DNA of 64,000 nucleotides from Xanthomonas sp. 3793. GTDB lineage: Bacteria > Pseudomonadota > Gammaproteobacteria > Xanthomonadales > Xanthomonadaceae. A program made the position numbers and the translations under genes. A model generated the notes under the pieces. It had not been told where the DNA came from and did not search any database. It saw only the letters and a program-made list of their open reading frames with translations. This document shows, in pieces, positions 10,082 to 17,970 of the stretch. The DNA is taken from positions 1 to 64,000 of the forward strand of contig NZ_JANTYU010000001.1 in the NCBI RefSeq assembly GCF_024806835.1, read 5' to 3'. Position 1 is the first letter of the stretch. Each line of letters starts with the position of its first letter.

Positions 10082-10852
10082 CTACTCACCCAGCTTGATC
10101 TCGTAGATCTTCGGCCAACGCTTGCCGGTGACGAACAGTCGATCGTGCTTGGCGTCGTAGGCGATGCCGTTGAGTACATCGTTGCTGGAATCGGTAAGCG
10201 TGTCGGCATCGGGCACCAGCGCCTTCAAATCGATCCAGCCGATCACCTTGCCGTTGGCCGGGTCGATCCGCGCGATGCGGGTCGTGAGCCAGACATTGGC
10301 CCACAGCTCGCCCTTGACCCATTCCAGTTCGTTGAGATTGTCCAACGGCTTGCCGCGGGCGGTGACCTTGATGGTGCCGGTCTGCTGCAGCGTTTGCGGG
10401 TCCAGCCGGCGGATGCGGGAAGTGCCATCGCTCATGTACAGGCTGCGCTCGTCGCTGGTCAACGCCCAGCCTTCGCCGGCATAGGCGAAGTGCGAACGCG
10501 GTGTCAGCGTGGCCAGGTCGTAGACGAAGCCTTGCTGGTTGCGCCAGGTCAACTGGATCAGCCGGTCGCCCCAGGCCACGATGCCTTCGCCGTAGTAGGG
10601 CGCGGGGGTATTGGCTTGCTGCAGCACGCGGCCGGTCTCCAGCTCGACCTTGCGCACGCTGGACTGGCCCAGTTCGCCGGTGCTCTCATACAGGTACCCA
10701 TCGAGATAGAACAGGCCCTCGGTAAAGGCGGCGGTGTCGTGCGGATAACTGTTGACGACGGTGTAGCCCCGGGTCGGAATCGTGTCGCTGCAATGCGCGA
10801 GCGAAGGCAGCAGCAGGGCGGCGAAGAAGAGTCTGTGGGCGATGTGTGACAT
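10082..10852 (-). CDS. Glutaminyl-peptide cyclotransferase (plant-type)
   Basis: It converts N-terminal glutamine of peptides to pyroglutamate in the periplasm. The 256-residue protein has a signal peptide (about 1-24) and a five-bladed beta-propeller core of the plant-type glutaminyl cyclase family. Recognisable blocks are HDTAAFTEGLFYLDGYLYES, YYGEGIVAWGDRLIQLTW, DNLNELEWVKGELWANVW and DVLNGIAYDAKHDRLFVTGK. The family member from X. campestris has been characterised structurally. The start at MSHIAHRLFF gives a good signal peptide; an upstream ATG adds 22 residues without one. Confidence 0.93.
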   Translation of the reverse strand: MSHIAHRLFFAALLLPSLAHCSDTIPTRGYTVVNSYPHDTAAFTEGLFYLDGYLYESTGELGQSSVRKVELETGRVLQQANTPAPYYGEGIVAWGDRLIQLTWRNQQGFVYDLATLTPRSHFAYAGEGWALTSDERSLYMSDGTSRIRRLDPQTLQQTGTIKVTARGKPLDNLNELEWVKGELWANVWLTTRIARIDPANGKVIGWIDLKALVPDADTLTDSSNDVLNGIAYDAKHDRLFVTGKRWPKIYEIKLGE

Positions 10853-11014
10853 GCACGAATGATCCCATGCCGGCGCTGCTTCTGCAGCGCGCTGCCATAC
10901 GCGCGCCGGAATAATCATTCGCTGAACGCGGGTTGGAGAGCTGTCGTGACCTTGTCGCGGCTGCTACGTCGGCGCTGCTAGTCTCGCGCCACGTCCACCA
11001 CCGGCTACGCACAC

Positions 11015-11452
11015 ATGATCAAGTCACTGTCTCTTTTCGCCCTGCTCGGCGCGGCAACGCTGGCGCCGCAGGCGCAGGCCGCCGGCAACATCGATTGCCA
11101 GCTGAAGTTCAACCTGTCCGGGTGGTCGGTGTTCTACAAGACCGCCAGCGGCACCGGCACCATCACCTGCGATAACGGCGCGGTCATTCCGGTCAAGATC
11201 TCCAGCAAGGGTGGCGGCCTGACCGTTGGCAAATCCAAGATCACCGGCGGCCGCGGTTCGTTCTCCGGCGCTTACAGCCTGAATGATCTGTTCGGCACCT
11301 ACGCCGCTGCCGAGGCGCATGCCGGCGTGGTCAAGTCCAGTACCGCGCAGGTGGTCACCAAGGGTGATATCTCGCTGGCCCTGGCGGGTACGGGCGAGGG
11401 CGTCGATCTGGGCATCAACGTCGGTAACTTCGTCATCGAACGCCGCAAGTAA
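11015..11452 (+). CDS. Small exported protein of unknown function
   Basis: A 145-residue protein with a clear signal peptide (MIKSLSLFALLGAATLAPQA, cleavage after AQA at about 22). The mature part has two cysteines (C28 and C52) that could form a disulfide, and a glycine/beta-rich composition. It ends in a charged ERRK tail. The pattern (early cysteine, TITCDNG, then glycine-rich strands) resembles DUF992-like exported proteins, but this is a weak impression. No operon partner exists: a convergent rluB and a divergent glutaminyl cyclase flank it. Confidence 0.75.
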   Translation: MIKSLSLFALLGAATLAPQAQAAGNIDCQLKFNLSGWSVFYKTASGTGTITCDNGAVIPVKISSKGGGLTVGKSKITGGRGSFSGAYSLNDLFGTYAAAEAHAGVVKSSTAQVVTKGDISLALAGTGEGVDLGINVGNFVIERRK

Positions 11453-11750
11453 GCGCAGCCGGTAGCCTGCTGCGCTTGATGTCAGATGGGCGCGACAGCT
11501 ACCTGCGCGGCATCTGAGCTGCGTGTCTTCGCGCCATCCGTGCGCGTCTGATGACCGATGGTTTGCGGTGTGCCTTGCGCCAGTTCACGCGCTTGCGCAT
11601 CGTGCCAGTGGCGCGTGGCGTTCGACTGCCGCCTGCGTCGCTGCGATGGGCCTGGCGAGTCGGACTCCTGTCGCGTGGCATGCGAGGTCATCGTTGCTTC
11701 ACTGCCGCTGCAATTGAACATGACGCGCAGCGCCATTGAGTGCACAAACA

Positions 11751-11776
11751 AAAACGGCCCTTTGCAGGGCCGTTTT
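11751..11776. terminator. Intrinsic terminator, probably for rluB and possibly bidirectional
   Basis: AAAACGGCCCT (11751-11761) pairs perfectly with AGGGCCGTTTT (11766-11776) around the loop TTGC. On the minus strand a T-rich run follows directly, placing it 20 bases after the rluB stop. The rest of the 344-base gap 11453-11796 shows no supported gene. Confidence 0.88.
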
Positions 11777-11796
11777 CTTATTGCGCGTGCCGCCTC

Positions 11797-13434
11797 TTAG
11801 CGGCCGCGATTGCCGCCGCCTGGCGGACGACGGTTGCCGCCGCCCGGCGGGCGCCCACCCGGGCCGCCTGCGCCACGCGGTGCGCCACCCGGGCCACCGG
11901 GACCGCGATTGCCGCCCGGACCACGGTTACCACCCGGGCCGCCGGCGCGTGCACCGGTCGGGCGACCTGCTGGACGCGCCGCGCCGTACGGGCTGAAGCC
12001 CGGATTGGCATGATCGGACGGAAAGCTCGGTGCATTGCCCGGATGCCCGTACGGATGCTTGCGCTGACCCTGGCCCTGCGACTGGCCCTGTCCGCCACCG
12101 GCACCGCCGCGCCCGGGGCCACCTGCGCCGGGACGTGCATTGCCTGGGCCGCCGGCACCTGGACGCGCGCCACCCGGACCCTTCTTGGCATAAGGACGCG
12201 CCTGGCCGGTGCCGGGGCCGCTGGGGCCGGCATTGCGGTGACCGCTGGGGCCGGTGCTCACGCCATCGGGCACATACCAGCTACGGAACGCGGCCGGGTT
12301 GCCGTCCGGCAACGAGCGGTCCCCCTTGGCCGGGCCGCGCTGCTTGAACGGGCGCTGCTGCGACTGCTTGGCGGCCGCTTCGCCGCTGACGGTGAGGCCG
12401 CCCTTGAAGCCGCCGGGCTTGCCGCGACCGCGGCCGCCACGATCCTCGCGCAGGTTGTCGAAGCGACGCAGCTCGCGGCCTTCATCGGCGCCGGAAGTCT
12501 GGCCGTTGACGTAGGCGTTGCTGCGCCCATCGCGCGAGACGTGCACGGTCGACTTGGCAGCGCGACGCTGGCCGATCACCGGCTGCAGCGTCAATGCCGA
12601 CGGCGCGCCTTCTTCGAGCTTGAGTTCGGCGCGCAAGGCATCGACCTTGTCCTGCGCCACTTCCACCGACTGCCCGCGCAGCAGTTCGCGCGGCAACGAG
12701 ATCTTGCCGTAGCGGCTGCGCTTGAGGCGACTGACCTGGCAGCCCTGCGATTCCCACAGCCGGCGCACTTCGCGGTTGCGGCCTTCCTTGACCACCACAC
12801 GGAACCAGTCGTGCGAATCGGTGCCGCCGATGCGCTCGATCTCGTCGAACTTGGCGCCGCCGTCTTCCAGCAGCACACCGCGCGACAGGCGCTCGATGAT
12901 GGCGTCGGAGACCTTTTCCTCGCCTTCCGGGGCGCGCACGCGCACCACGTATTCGCGCTCGACCTCGTAGGAGGGGTGCATCATCGCGTTGGCCAGCTCA
13001 CCGTCGGTGGTCAGCAGCAACAGACCGGTGGTGTTGATGTCCAGGCGGCCGATGGCGATCCAGCGCGAACCCTTCAGTGCCGGCAGCGACTCGAACACGG
13101 TCGGGCGGCCTTCTGGATCTTCGCGGGTGGTCACTTCGCCTTCGGGCTTGTTGTAGATCAGCACGCGCGAAGGTTCGGTCAGCGCGCTGGCCACGAAACT
13201 GCGGCCATCCAGCTCGATCTTGTCGCCGCTGCGCACCGACATGCCGGTCTGCGCGACGGCGCCATTGACCTTGATCAGGCCATCGGCAATACGTTGCTCG
13301 AGCGCGCGGCGCGAGCCCAGGCCGGCCTGGGCCAGCACCTTGTGCAGGCGCTCTTCCAGCTTGGGCGCTTCGGGCGCGCTGTCGCGCTTGAGGGAAAGCT
13401 TGTTCAACGACAGCTTGCGGGGGGTGTCACTCAT
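11797..13434 (-). CDS. rluB: 23S rRNA pseudouridine synthase RluB with long Gly/Arg/Pro tail
   Basis: RluB modifies U2605 of 23S rRNA. The 545-residue protein has an S4 RNA-binding domain (about 28-75, RLHKVLAQAGLGSRRALEQR) and a pseudouridine synthase domain (about 85-250). The catalytic aspartate lies in IGRLDINTTGLLLLT. From about residue 300 the protein is low complexity, rich in Gly, Pro, Arg and Gln, with repeats such as GGPGGNRGPGG. The family core is usually 250-300 residues, so the tail nearly doubles it. The start overlaps the scpB stop by 8 bases. Confidence 0.93.
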   Translation of the reverse strand: MSDTPRKLSLNKLSLKRDSAPEAPKLEERLHKVLAQAGLGSRRALEQRIADGLIKVNGAVAQTGMSVRSGDKIELDGRSFVASALTEPSRVLIYNKPEGEVTTREDPEGRPTVFESLPALKGSRWIAIGRLDINTTGLLLLTTDGELANAMMHPSYEVEREYVVRVRAPEGEEKVSDAIIERLSRGVLLEDGGAKFDEIERIGGTDSHDWFRVVVKEGRNREVRRLWESQGCQVSRLKRSRYGKISLPRELLRGQSVEVAQDKVDALRAELKLEEGAPSALTLQPVIGQRRAAKSTVHVSRDGRSNAYVNGQTSGADEGRELRRFDNLREDRGGRGRGKPGGFKGGLTVSGEAAAKQSQQRPFKQRGPAKGDRSLPDGNPAAFRSWYVPDGVSTGPSGHRNAGPSGPGTGQARPYAKKGPGGARPGAGGPGNARPGAGGPGRGGAGGGQGQSQGQGQRKHPYGHPGNAPSFPSDHANPGFSPYGAARPAGRPTGARAGGPGGNRGPGGNRGPGGPGGAPRGAGGPGGRPPGGGNRRPPGGGNRGR

Positions 13435-14605
13435 GTGTCTGGCTCCGGCCGACGCGCTCTGGGTCGGCCTCTGGGTCGGAATCGGCTTCGTCAACAGCCA
13501 CGGTCGTCGTCGCGACGGCGTTGTCTTCGTCTTCGTTCACTGCATCCGCGCGCGTTCCCGGCGCGGTGTCGGGGTCGCCCTCACGGGCGTCGTCTGGGTC
13601 CAACGTGTTCGGGTCCTGCGCCGAGACAGGCTCGGGGTGCTGCGTTGTCTGCTTACGCGACGCATCCGTGCTGGCATCGTCATCGGCCGCGTCGGCGTGG
13701 TGTTCGTTTTCTTCGTCGACTGCAGTTGCGGTGCCGGCAGCCTGATCGTCGACATCGACATCGACATCCATCTCGGCATCGACGTGCGTTGCATCATCGG
13801 TGTCGCTGGTTGCGTCGGGCGTGCTGTCCGCTGCTGGCAAAACGTCCGCATCGCGGTGTTCCGGCGGACCGTCGCTCGGGTCGGCATCCGCGCCAACATC
13901 CGCCTCCGAGTGCACGCCGGCTGTCGCGTCGGTCGCTGCACCAGCCCCCTCCGCATCCGCCAGCTCCGCATCCGCATCCGGGCCCGCTTCGGCAAGTTCC
14001 GCATCCATCGCCGCCGATGCCGGCACCGCGCCATCCAGTTGCCCGTCGCGGTCCAGCGGCAGCTGCGGTTCCAGCTCGGCAATGTCCTTCAACTCAGACA
14101 ATGGCGGCAGCTCGTCCAATCGCTTGAGCCCGAAATAATCCAGGAAGCCCTTGGTGGTGCCGAACAGCGCCGGCTTGCCGGGTACGTCACGGTGGCCCAC
14201 CACGCGGATCCACTCGCGTTCTTCCAGTGCCTGGATGATGTTGCTGCTGACCGCCACGCCGCGCACCTGTTCGATCTCGCCGCGGGTGATCGGCTGGCGG
14301 TAGGCGATCAGCGCCAGGGTCTCCAGCGTGGCGCGGGTGTACTTGGTGCGGCGTTCGGTCCACAGACGGGCGACCCAGCCGTGCACATCGGCCTTGACCT
14401 GGAAACGGAACCCCGAGGCCACCTCGACCAGCTCCACGCCGCGCTCCGTGCAACCCTCGCGCAGCAGTTCCAGCGCGCGCTCGACGCTGCCGGGCGGCGC
14501 CGGCTCTTCTTCGGGAAACAGCCCCTGCAGCTGCGCCAGCGTCAACGGCTGGCTGCTGGCCAACAGGGCGGCTTCGATAATGCGGGTGATCAGCGCTTGA
14601 TCCAT
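13427..14605 (-). CDS. scpB: Segregation and condensation protein ScpB with acidic tail
   Basis: ScpB is the kleisin-associated winged-helix subunit of the Smc-ScpAB condensin. Residues 1 to about 185 form the two winged-helix domains (LETLALIAYRQPITRGEIEQ, VRGVAVSSNIIQALEEREWI, GKPALFGTTKGFLDYFGL). The remaining roughly 200 residues are an Asp/Ala/Glu-rich low-complexity tail, so the 392-residue protein is about twice the usual length. The start MDQALITRII lies 13 bases after the scpA stop. An ATG at 14650 inside scpA is an alternative. Confidence 0.92.
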   Translation of the reverse strand: MDQALITRIIEAALLASSQPLTLAQLQGLFPEEEPAPPGSVERALELLREGCTERGVELVEVASGFRFQVKADVHGWVARLWTERRTKYTRATLETLALIAYRQPITRGEIEQVRGVAVSSNIIQALEEREWIRVVGHRDVPGKPALFGTTKGFLDYFGLKRLDELPPLSELKDIAELEPQLPLDRDGQLDGAVPASAAMDAELAEAGPDADAELADAEGAGAATDATAGVHSEADVGADADPSDGPPEHRDADVLPAADSTPDATSDTDDATHVDAEMDVDVDVDDQAAGTATAVDEENEHHADAADDDASTDASRKQTTQHPEPVSAQDPNTLDPDDAREGDPDTAPGTRADAVNEDEDNAVATTTVAVDEADSDPEADPERVGRSQTHE

Positions 14606-14618
14606 TCGGTGATCGGCT

Positions 14619-15524
14619 TCAGATAGGTTCGTTGGCAGCGTCGCTGTCATCGAATTCGCTGGAGAATTGCAGCGGCGCATTGGTATTGCCCAACGCCAGC
14701 GACTTCACGTAGATCGGCGCCAGCGGCGCTTCCTGCACGATGTCCAGCAACTGCTCCTTGGCCAATTCGAGTAGCGCCAGGAAGGTGACCAGCACGCCGA
14801 GCTTGCCTTCTTCGGCAGTGAACAGCGATTCGAAACGGTAGAACTTGCCGTCGTCCAGGCGGCTCAGCACATCACCCATGCGCTGGCGCACGCTCAGCGC
14901 CTCGCGCTTGATCGCATGGCCGGTGAACAGCTCGGCGCGCTTGAGCACGTCGTACAGCGCCATCAGCATTTCTTTCAGTTCCACCGGTGGCGGCAGCTTG
15001 ACCGCGGCGCGCTCGGGCAGATGCGCCTGCACCGGGGCGCTGTCGCGGCCCATGCGGGGCAGGGTGTCCAGGTCTTCGGCGGCCTGCTTGAAACGCTCGT
15101 ATTCTTGCAGACGGCGCACCAGCTCTGCGCGCGGGTCTTCTTCTTCGCCGTCCTGGCTGGGTGGGCGCGGCAACAGCATGCGCGATTTGATCTCGGCCAG
15201 GATCGCGGCCATCACCAGATATTCGGCCGCCAGTTCGAAGCGCAGCTCCTGCATCACATTGATGTAGTCCACGTATTGCCGGGTGATCTCGGCCACGGGG
15301 ATATCCAGGATGTCCAGGTTCTGGCGGCGGATCAGGTAAAGCAACAAGTCGAGCGGACCTTCGAACGCGTCCAGAATCACTTCCAGCGCATCCGGCGGGA
15401 TATACAGATCCTGGGGGATCTGCAGTACCGGTTGCCCATGCACCACCGCCAGCGGCATTTCCTGCTGCTGTGGATGAGCGCTTGCGGCTGGCGGAGTCGC
15501 GACGTGCGCGAGTTCGGAATTCAT
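14619..15524 (-). CDS. scpA: Segregation and condensation protein ScpA
   Basis: ScpA is the kleisin that bridges Smc heads for chromosome segregation. The 301-residue protein has the conserved N-terminal kleisin helix region ([20 protein letters not shown] followed by [15 protein letters not shown]) and the middle motif [19 protein letters not shown]-terminal winged helix covers about 210-285 and binds the Smc head. A 40-residue Ala/Pro/Gln-rich N-terminal extension precedes the kleisin part. It is the first gene of scpA-scpB-rluB. Confidence 0.94.
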   Translation of the reverse strand: MNSELAHVATPPAASAHPQQQEMPLAVVHGQPVLQIPQDLYIPPDALEVILDAFEGPLDLLLYLIRRQNLDILDIPVAEITRQYVDYINVMQELRFELAAEYLVMAAILAEIKSRMLLPRPPSQDGEEEDPRAELVRRLQEYERFKQAAEDLDTLPRMGRDSAPVQAHLPERAAVKLPPPVELKEMLMALYDVLKRAELFTGHAIKREALSVRQRMGDVLSRLDDGKFYRFESLFTAEEGKLGVLVTFLALLELAKEQLLDIVQEAPLAPIYVKSLALGNTNAPLQFSSEFDDSDAANEPI

Positions 15525-15879
15525 CAGGTCGACATCGGGTCTTACGGTCGCCGGCCGCGGTCTTAAGCCGCGCCTGCAGGGCTTTGCCTTGAGTTATTGC
15601 GATCAATGTCGTGCCTGCTTCGGCACGATCCCACAAATTCACATCCGCCGGTCCGCATATCATCAGGCGCCGCGTGGCAGGCGGCGACGGAATAGCGAGG
15701 AGGTCGTCTACGCGAGCCGGCGGTGGGCAGCGATTCGGTCGTCGAATGAGGCATGGGGCCTGGGCCGACGGGCCGCTGCGTCCGGTTGCGTGTGCAGTAG
15801 CGCCAAGGGTAATGCGTGCGCGGGGGCGGTGTCCAGCGCTGACGCGGCTAGAATCTCGGCGGTGATCTTCAAGTCCTGG
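15525..15879. other. Divergent intergenic region scpA / yciI
   Basis: The 355-base space must contain the promoters for scpA (minus) and the YciI-bolA pair (plus). No gene is supported: the short open frames here lack domains and ribosome sites. I could not assign promoter boxes. Confidence 0.4.
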
Positions 15880-16191
15880 ATGAGGTGGCATGTGTGGTAC
15901 GTAATCGAAGGGTATGACGGGGCCGATGCACTGGCCGCGCGGCAGCAGGCGCGACCGGCGCATCTGGCGCGCCTGCAGGCGCTGGCTGCGGCAGGGCGGT
16001 TGCTGGTGGCAGGCCCGTGCCCGGCCATCGATGCCGAAGATCCGGGTCCGGCCGGTTTCAGCGGCAGTGTGGTGATTGCCGAGTTCGACGCCTTGCAGGA
16101 CGCACGCGCCTGGGCCGATGCCGACCCCTATGTGGCCGCCGGCGTTTACGTGCGCACGGACGTCCGGCCGTTCCGCCGGGTCTTGCCATGA
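15880..16191 (+). CDS. YciI-like protein
   Basis: A 103-residue protein of the YciI/YCII superfamily (dimeric alpha-beta barrel). It shows the opening strand WYVIEGYDG, the helix [23 protein letters not shown] and the family motif [22 protein letters not shown] with a conserved Asp-Pro-Tyr. Its biochemical function is not established. The start could be the ATG at 15880 (MRWHVWYV) or a GTG at 15892 that would give the classic short N-terminus. The stop overlaps the bolA start as ATGA. Confidence 0.87.
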   Translation: MRWHVWYVIEGYDGADALAARQQARPAHLARLQALAAAGRLLVAGPCPAIDAEDPGPAGFSGSVVIAEFDALQDARAWADADPYVAAGVYVRTDVRPFRRVLP

Positions 16192-16457
16192 GCCGGGTCG
16201 AGCGGATTCGCCAAGCGTTGCAAGCGGCATTGGCGCCGACCGAGCTGGAGGTGGTGGACGACAGCCATCGGCATGCCGGCCACGCCGGCGCCCGCGACGG
16301 CCGCGGCCATTTCAATGTGCGCGTGATCAGCGCCGTCTTCGCCGGCAAGCCGCCGCTGGCGCGTCACCGCGCGGTCTACGCCGCGGTGGGAGAGATGATG
16401 CAGACCGACATTCACGCCTTGTCGATCGAGGCGATCGCGCCGGGCGAGGCTGGGTAG
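16188..16457 (+). CDS. bolA: BolA family protein
   Basis: BolA-type proteins partner with monothiol glutaredoxins in iron-sulfur trafficking and affect morphology under stress. The 89-residue product contains the helix-turn-helix-like BolA core. Features are the N-terminal helix [14 protein letters not shown], the [11 protein letters not shown] histidine loop, and [20 protein letters not shown] with the invariant RHR. It is translationally coupled to the YciI-like gene. Confidence 0.92.
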   Translation: MSRVERIRQALQAALAPTELEVVDDSHRHAGHAGARDGRGHFNVRVISAVFAGKPPLARHRAVYAAVGEMMQTDIHALSIEAIAPGEAG

Positions 16458-16479
16458 GCCAATCCGACAGACCGCTGTC

Positions 16480-16544
16480 GTAGGAGCGCACGTGGGCGCG
16501 ACGGGCCTTACCGGTAAAGCCGTCGCGCCCCGGTGCGCTCCTGC
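16480..16544. repeat. Palindromic TAGGAGCGCAC element, copy 1
   Basis: Arms 16480-16503 and 16521-16544 are 24-base inverted repeats with three mismatches, around a smaller palindrome (TTACCGGTAA). The same type of element lies at 29926-29999. It follows bolA and could end its transcription. The remainder of 16545-16741 holds no supported gene. Confidence 0.7.
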
Positions 16545-16741
16545 GCAAGAGGACATTGCAAAGTTGGGCAGCGCCGGAGCGACCGACCGATTGGCAAGCC
16601 ATCCTCCGCTCCCGATCCATGAGCAGGCCCAGCCATCCGCAACCGTGATCGCCGTTCACCTTCGTTTGTGGAGACGTGGGTGCGGGTTTGTTGCGTCGCA
16701 GCACATTCATTCACGCATTCATCACTTGCAGATGCTTGATC

Positions 16742-16755
16742 TGTAAGCGTTTTCA
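16742..16755. promoter_or_regulatory. LacI-type operator O1
   Basis: TGTAAGCGTTTTCA is a near-palindrome with the central CG typical of LacI/GalR-family operators. It lies about 90 bases before the lacI-family gene. Its exact reverse complement is O2 at 16788, and a close relative is O3 at 21031. Confidence 0.8.
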
Positions 16756-16787
16756 CGGTTGTGAAGATAGGGGTTTACGCCTGCTTA

Positions 16788-16801
16788 TGAAAACGCTTAC
16801 A
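16788..16801. promoter_or_regulatory. LacI-type operator O2
   Basis: TGAAAACGCTTACA is the exact reverse complement of O1, with centres 46 bases apart. It lies 43 bases before the regulator start, a position suited to autorepression, possibly by looping between the two sites. Confidence 0.8.
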
Positions 16802-16844
16802 GTCCGCGCCAGTTTTGGGAAGTCGGTCGCGGAGGGCGACACGA

Positions 16845-17867
16845 ATGGCCAAGGGTGCGGTCACCATCAAAGATGTCGCTCGGGAAGCGCAGGTCTCTGT
16901 CGCCACCGTGTCGCGTGCGCTCAATGGGCACGACAACGTTGCCGGGCCCGTGCGTCAGCAGGTCATGGACGTGGCCGAACGGCTGCGCTACAGCCCGCAT
17001 GCGGCAGCCCGTAGCCTGAGCAGCCGGCGGTCGCAGACCCTGGGCGTGGTGCTGCCCGATCTGTACGGCGAATTCTTTTCCGAGTTGATCCGCGGCATCG
17101 ACGGCGCGGCGCGCGCTGCCGGCCAGCACCTGCTGGTGTCCAGCTACCACGGCGACCCTGAAGCCCAGGGCAGGGCGCTGCGGTCGATGCGCGGGCGCGT
17201 CGACGGCCTGCTGGTGCTCTCTCCGTATGCCGAGCAGCCGGGATTTCTCACCGACAACCTGCCGCAGTCGCTGCCCACCGTGCTGATCAATGCCCATCTG
17301 CCCGGCGCCGGTTATCCGGTGCTGAGCATCGATGACCATGCCGGCGCCATGGCCATGACCGAGCACCTATTGGGTGCGGGCCATCGGCGCATTGCCTTCA
17401 TCGGCGGGCCTTCGCTCAATTTCGATGCGCGCGAACGCCTGCGCGGTTTCCGCGACGCGATTGCCGGATTCGGCGACCAGGCGCAGGGAATCGAGTATGC
17501 CGGCGACTTCGACGAAGCCTCCGGGCATCGCGCCGGGCTGGCGATGCTGGCCGCCGGCGCATTGCCCGATGCGGTGTTTGCCGCCAACGACATGACCGCG
17601 CTCGGCTGCCTGTACGCGTTTGCGCAGGCCGAGGTGTCGGTACCTGGCGATGTGGCATTGGCGGGCTTCGACGACATTCCGCTGGCGCGCTTCGTCCACC
17701 CGGCGCTGACCACGATGCGGGTCAGCATCGCGCGTCTGGGCGAACAGGCGATGACCCGATTGATGCGGCTGGTGGAACTGCCCGGCCATGACGACGGTAG
17801 CCGCCAACTGCTGACGCCCGAGCTGGTGATACGGACTTCCTGCGGCGCCGGCGAGTCCGGCCCCTGA
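16845..17867 (+). CDS. LacI/GalR-family transcriptional regulator
   Basis: A 340-residue repressor with an N-terminal helix-turn-helix (VTIKDVAREAQVSVATVSRA, residues 5-24), a hinge helix (PHAAARSLSSRRSQ) and a periplasmic-binding-like effector domain (from about 60). Specificity elements include FAANDMTALGCLYAFAQ and PGDVALAGFDDIPLARFVHP. The start at ATG 16845 has GGAGGG about nine bases upstream. Two matching operators lie just upstream and a third before the glycosidase gene at 21059, so it probably controls the whole carbohydrate locus. The inducer is unknown. Confidence 0.92.
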   Translation: MAKGAVTIKDVAREAQVSVATVSRALNGHDNVAGPVRQQVMDVAERLRYSPHAAARSLSSRRSQTLGVVLPDLYGEFFSELIRGIDGAARAAGQHLLVSSYHGDPEAQGRALRSMRGRVDGLLVLSPYAEQPGFLTDNLPQSLPTVLINAHLPGAGYPVLSIDDHAGAMAMTEHLLGAGHRRIAFIGGPSLNFDARERLRGFRDAIAGFGDQAQGIEYAGDFDEASGHRAGLAMLAAGALPDAVFAANDMTALGCLYAFAQAEVSVPGDVALAGFDDIPLARFVHPALTTMRVSIARLGEQAMTRLMRLVELPGHDDGSRQLLTPELVIRTSCGAGESGP

Positions 17868-17970
17868 CTTTCGCGGACGTTCTGTCCGCTCCCGCTGCTC
17901 CCCCGCAGCGGTCGTTCCTGCTGGTTTGCAACACCACAACAACAATCTGTACCGATCCCTGGAGGGACCA

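Noticed and set aside
11740-14127. 795-codon plus-strand open frame opposite rluB and scpB
   Set aside because: It is rich in Arg/Ala/Gly from low-complexity DNA and has no domain. The minus-strand genes are certain.
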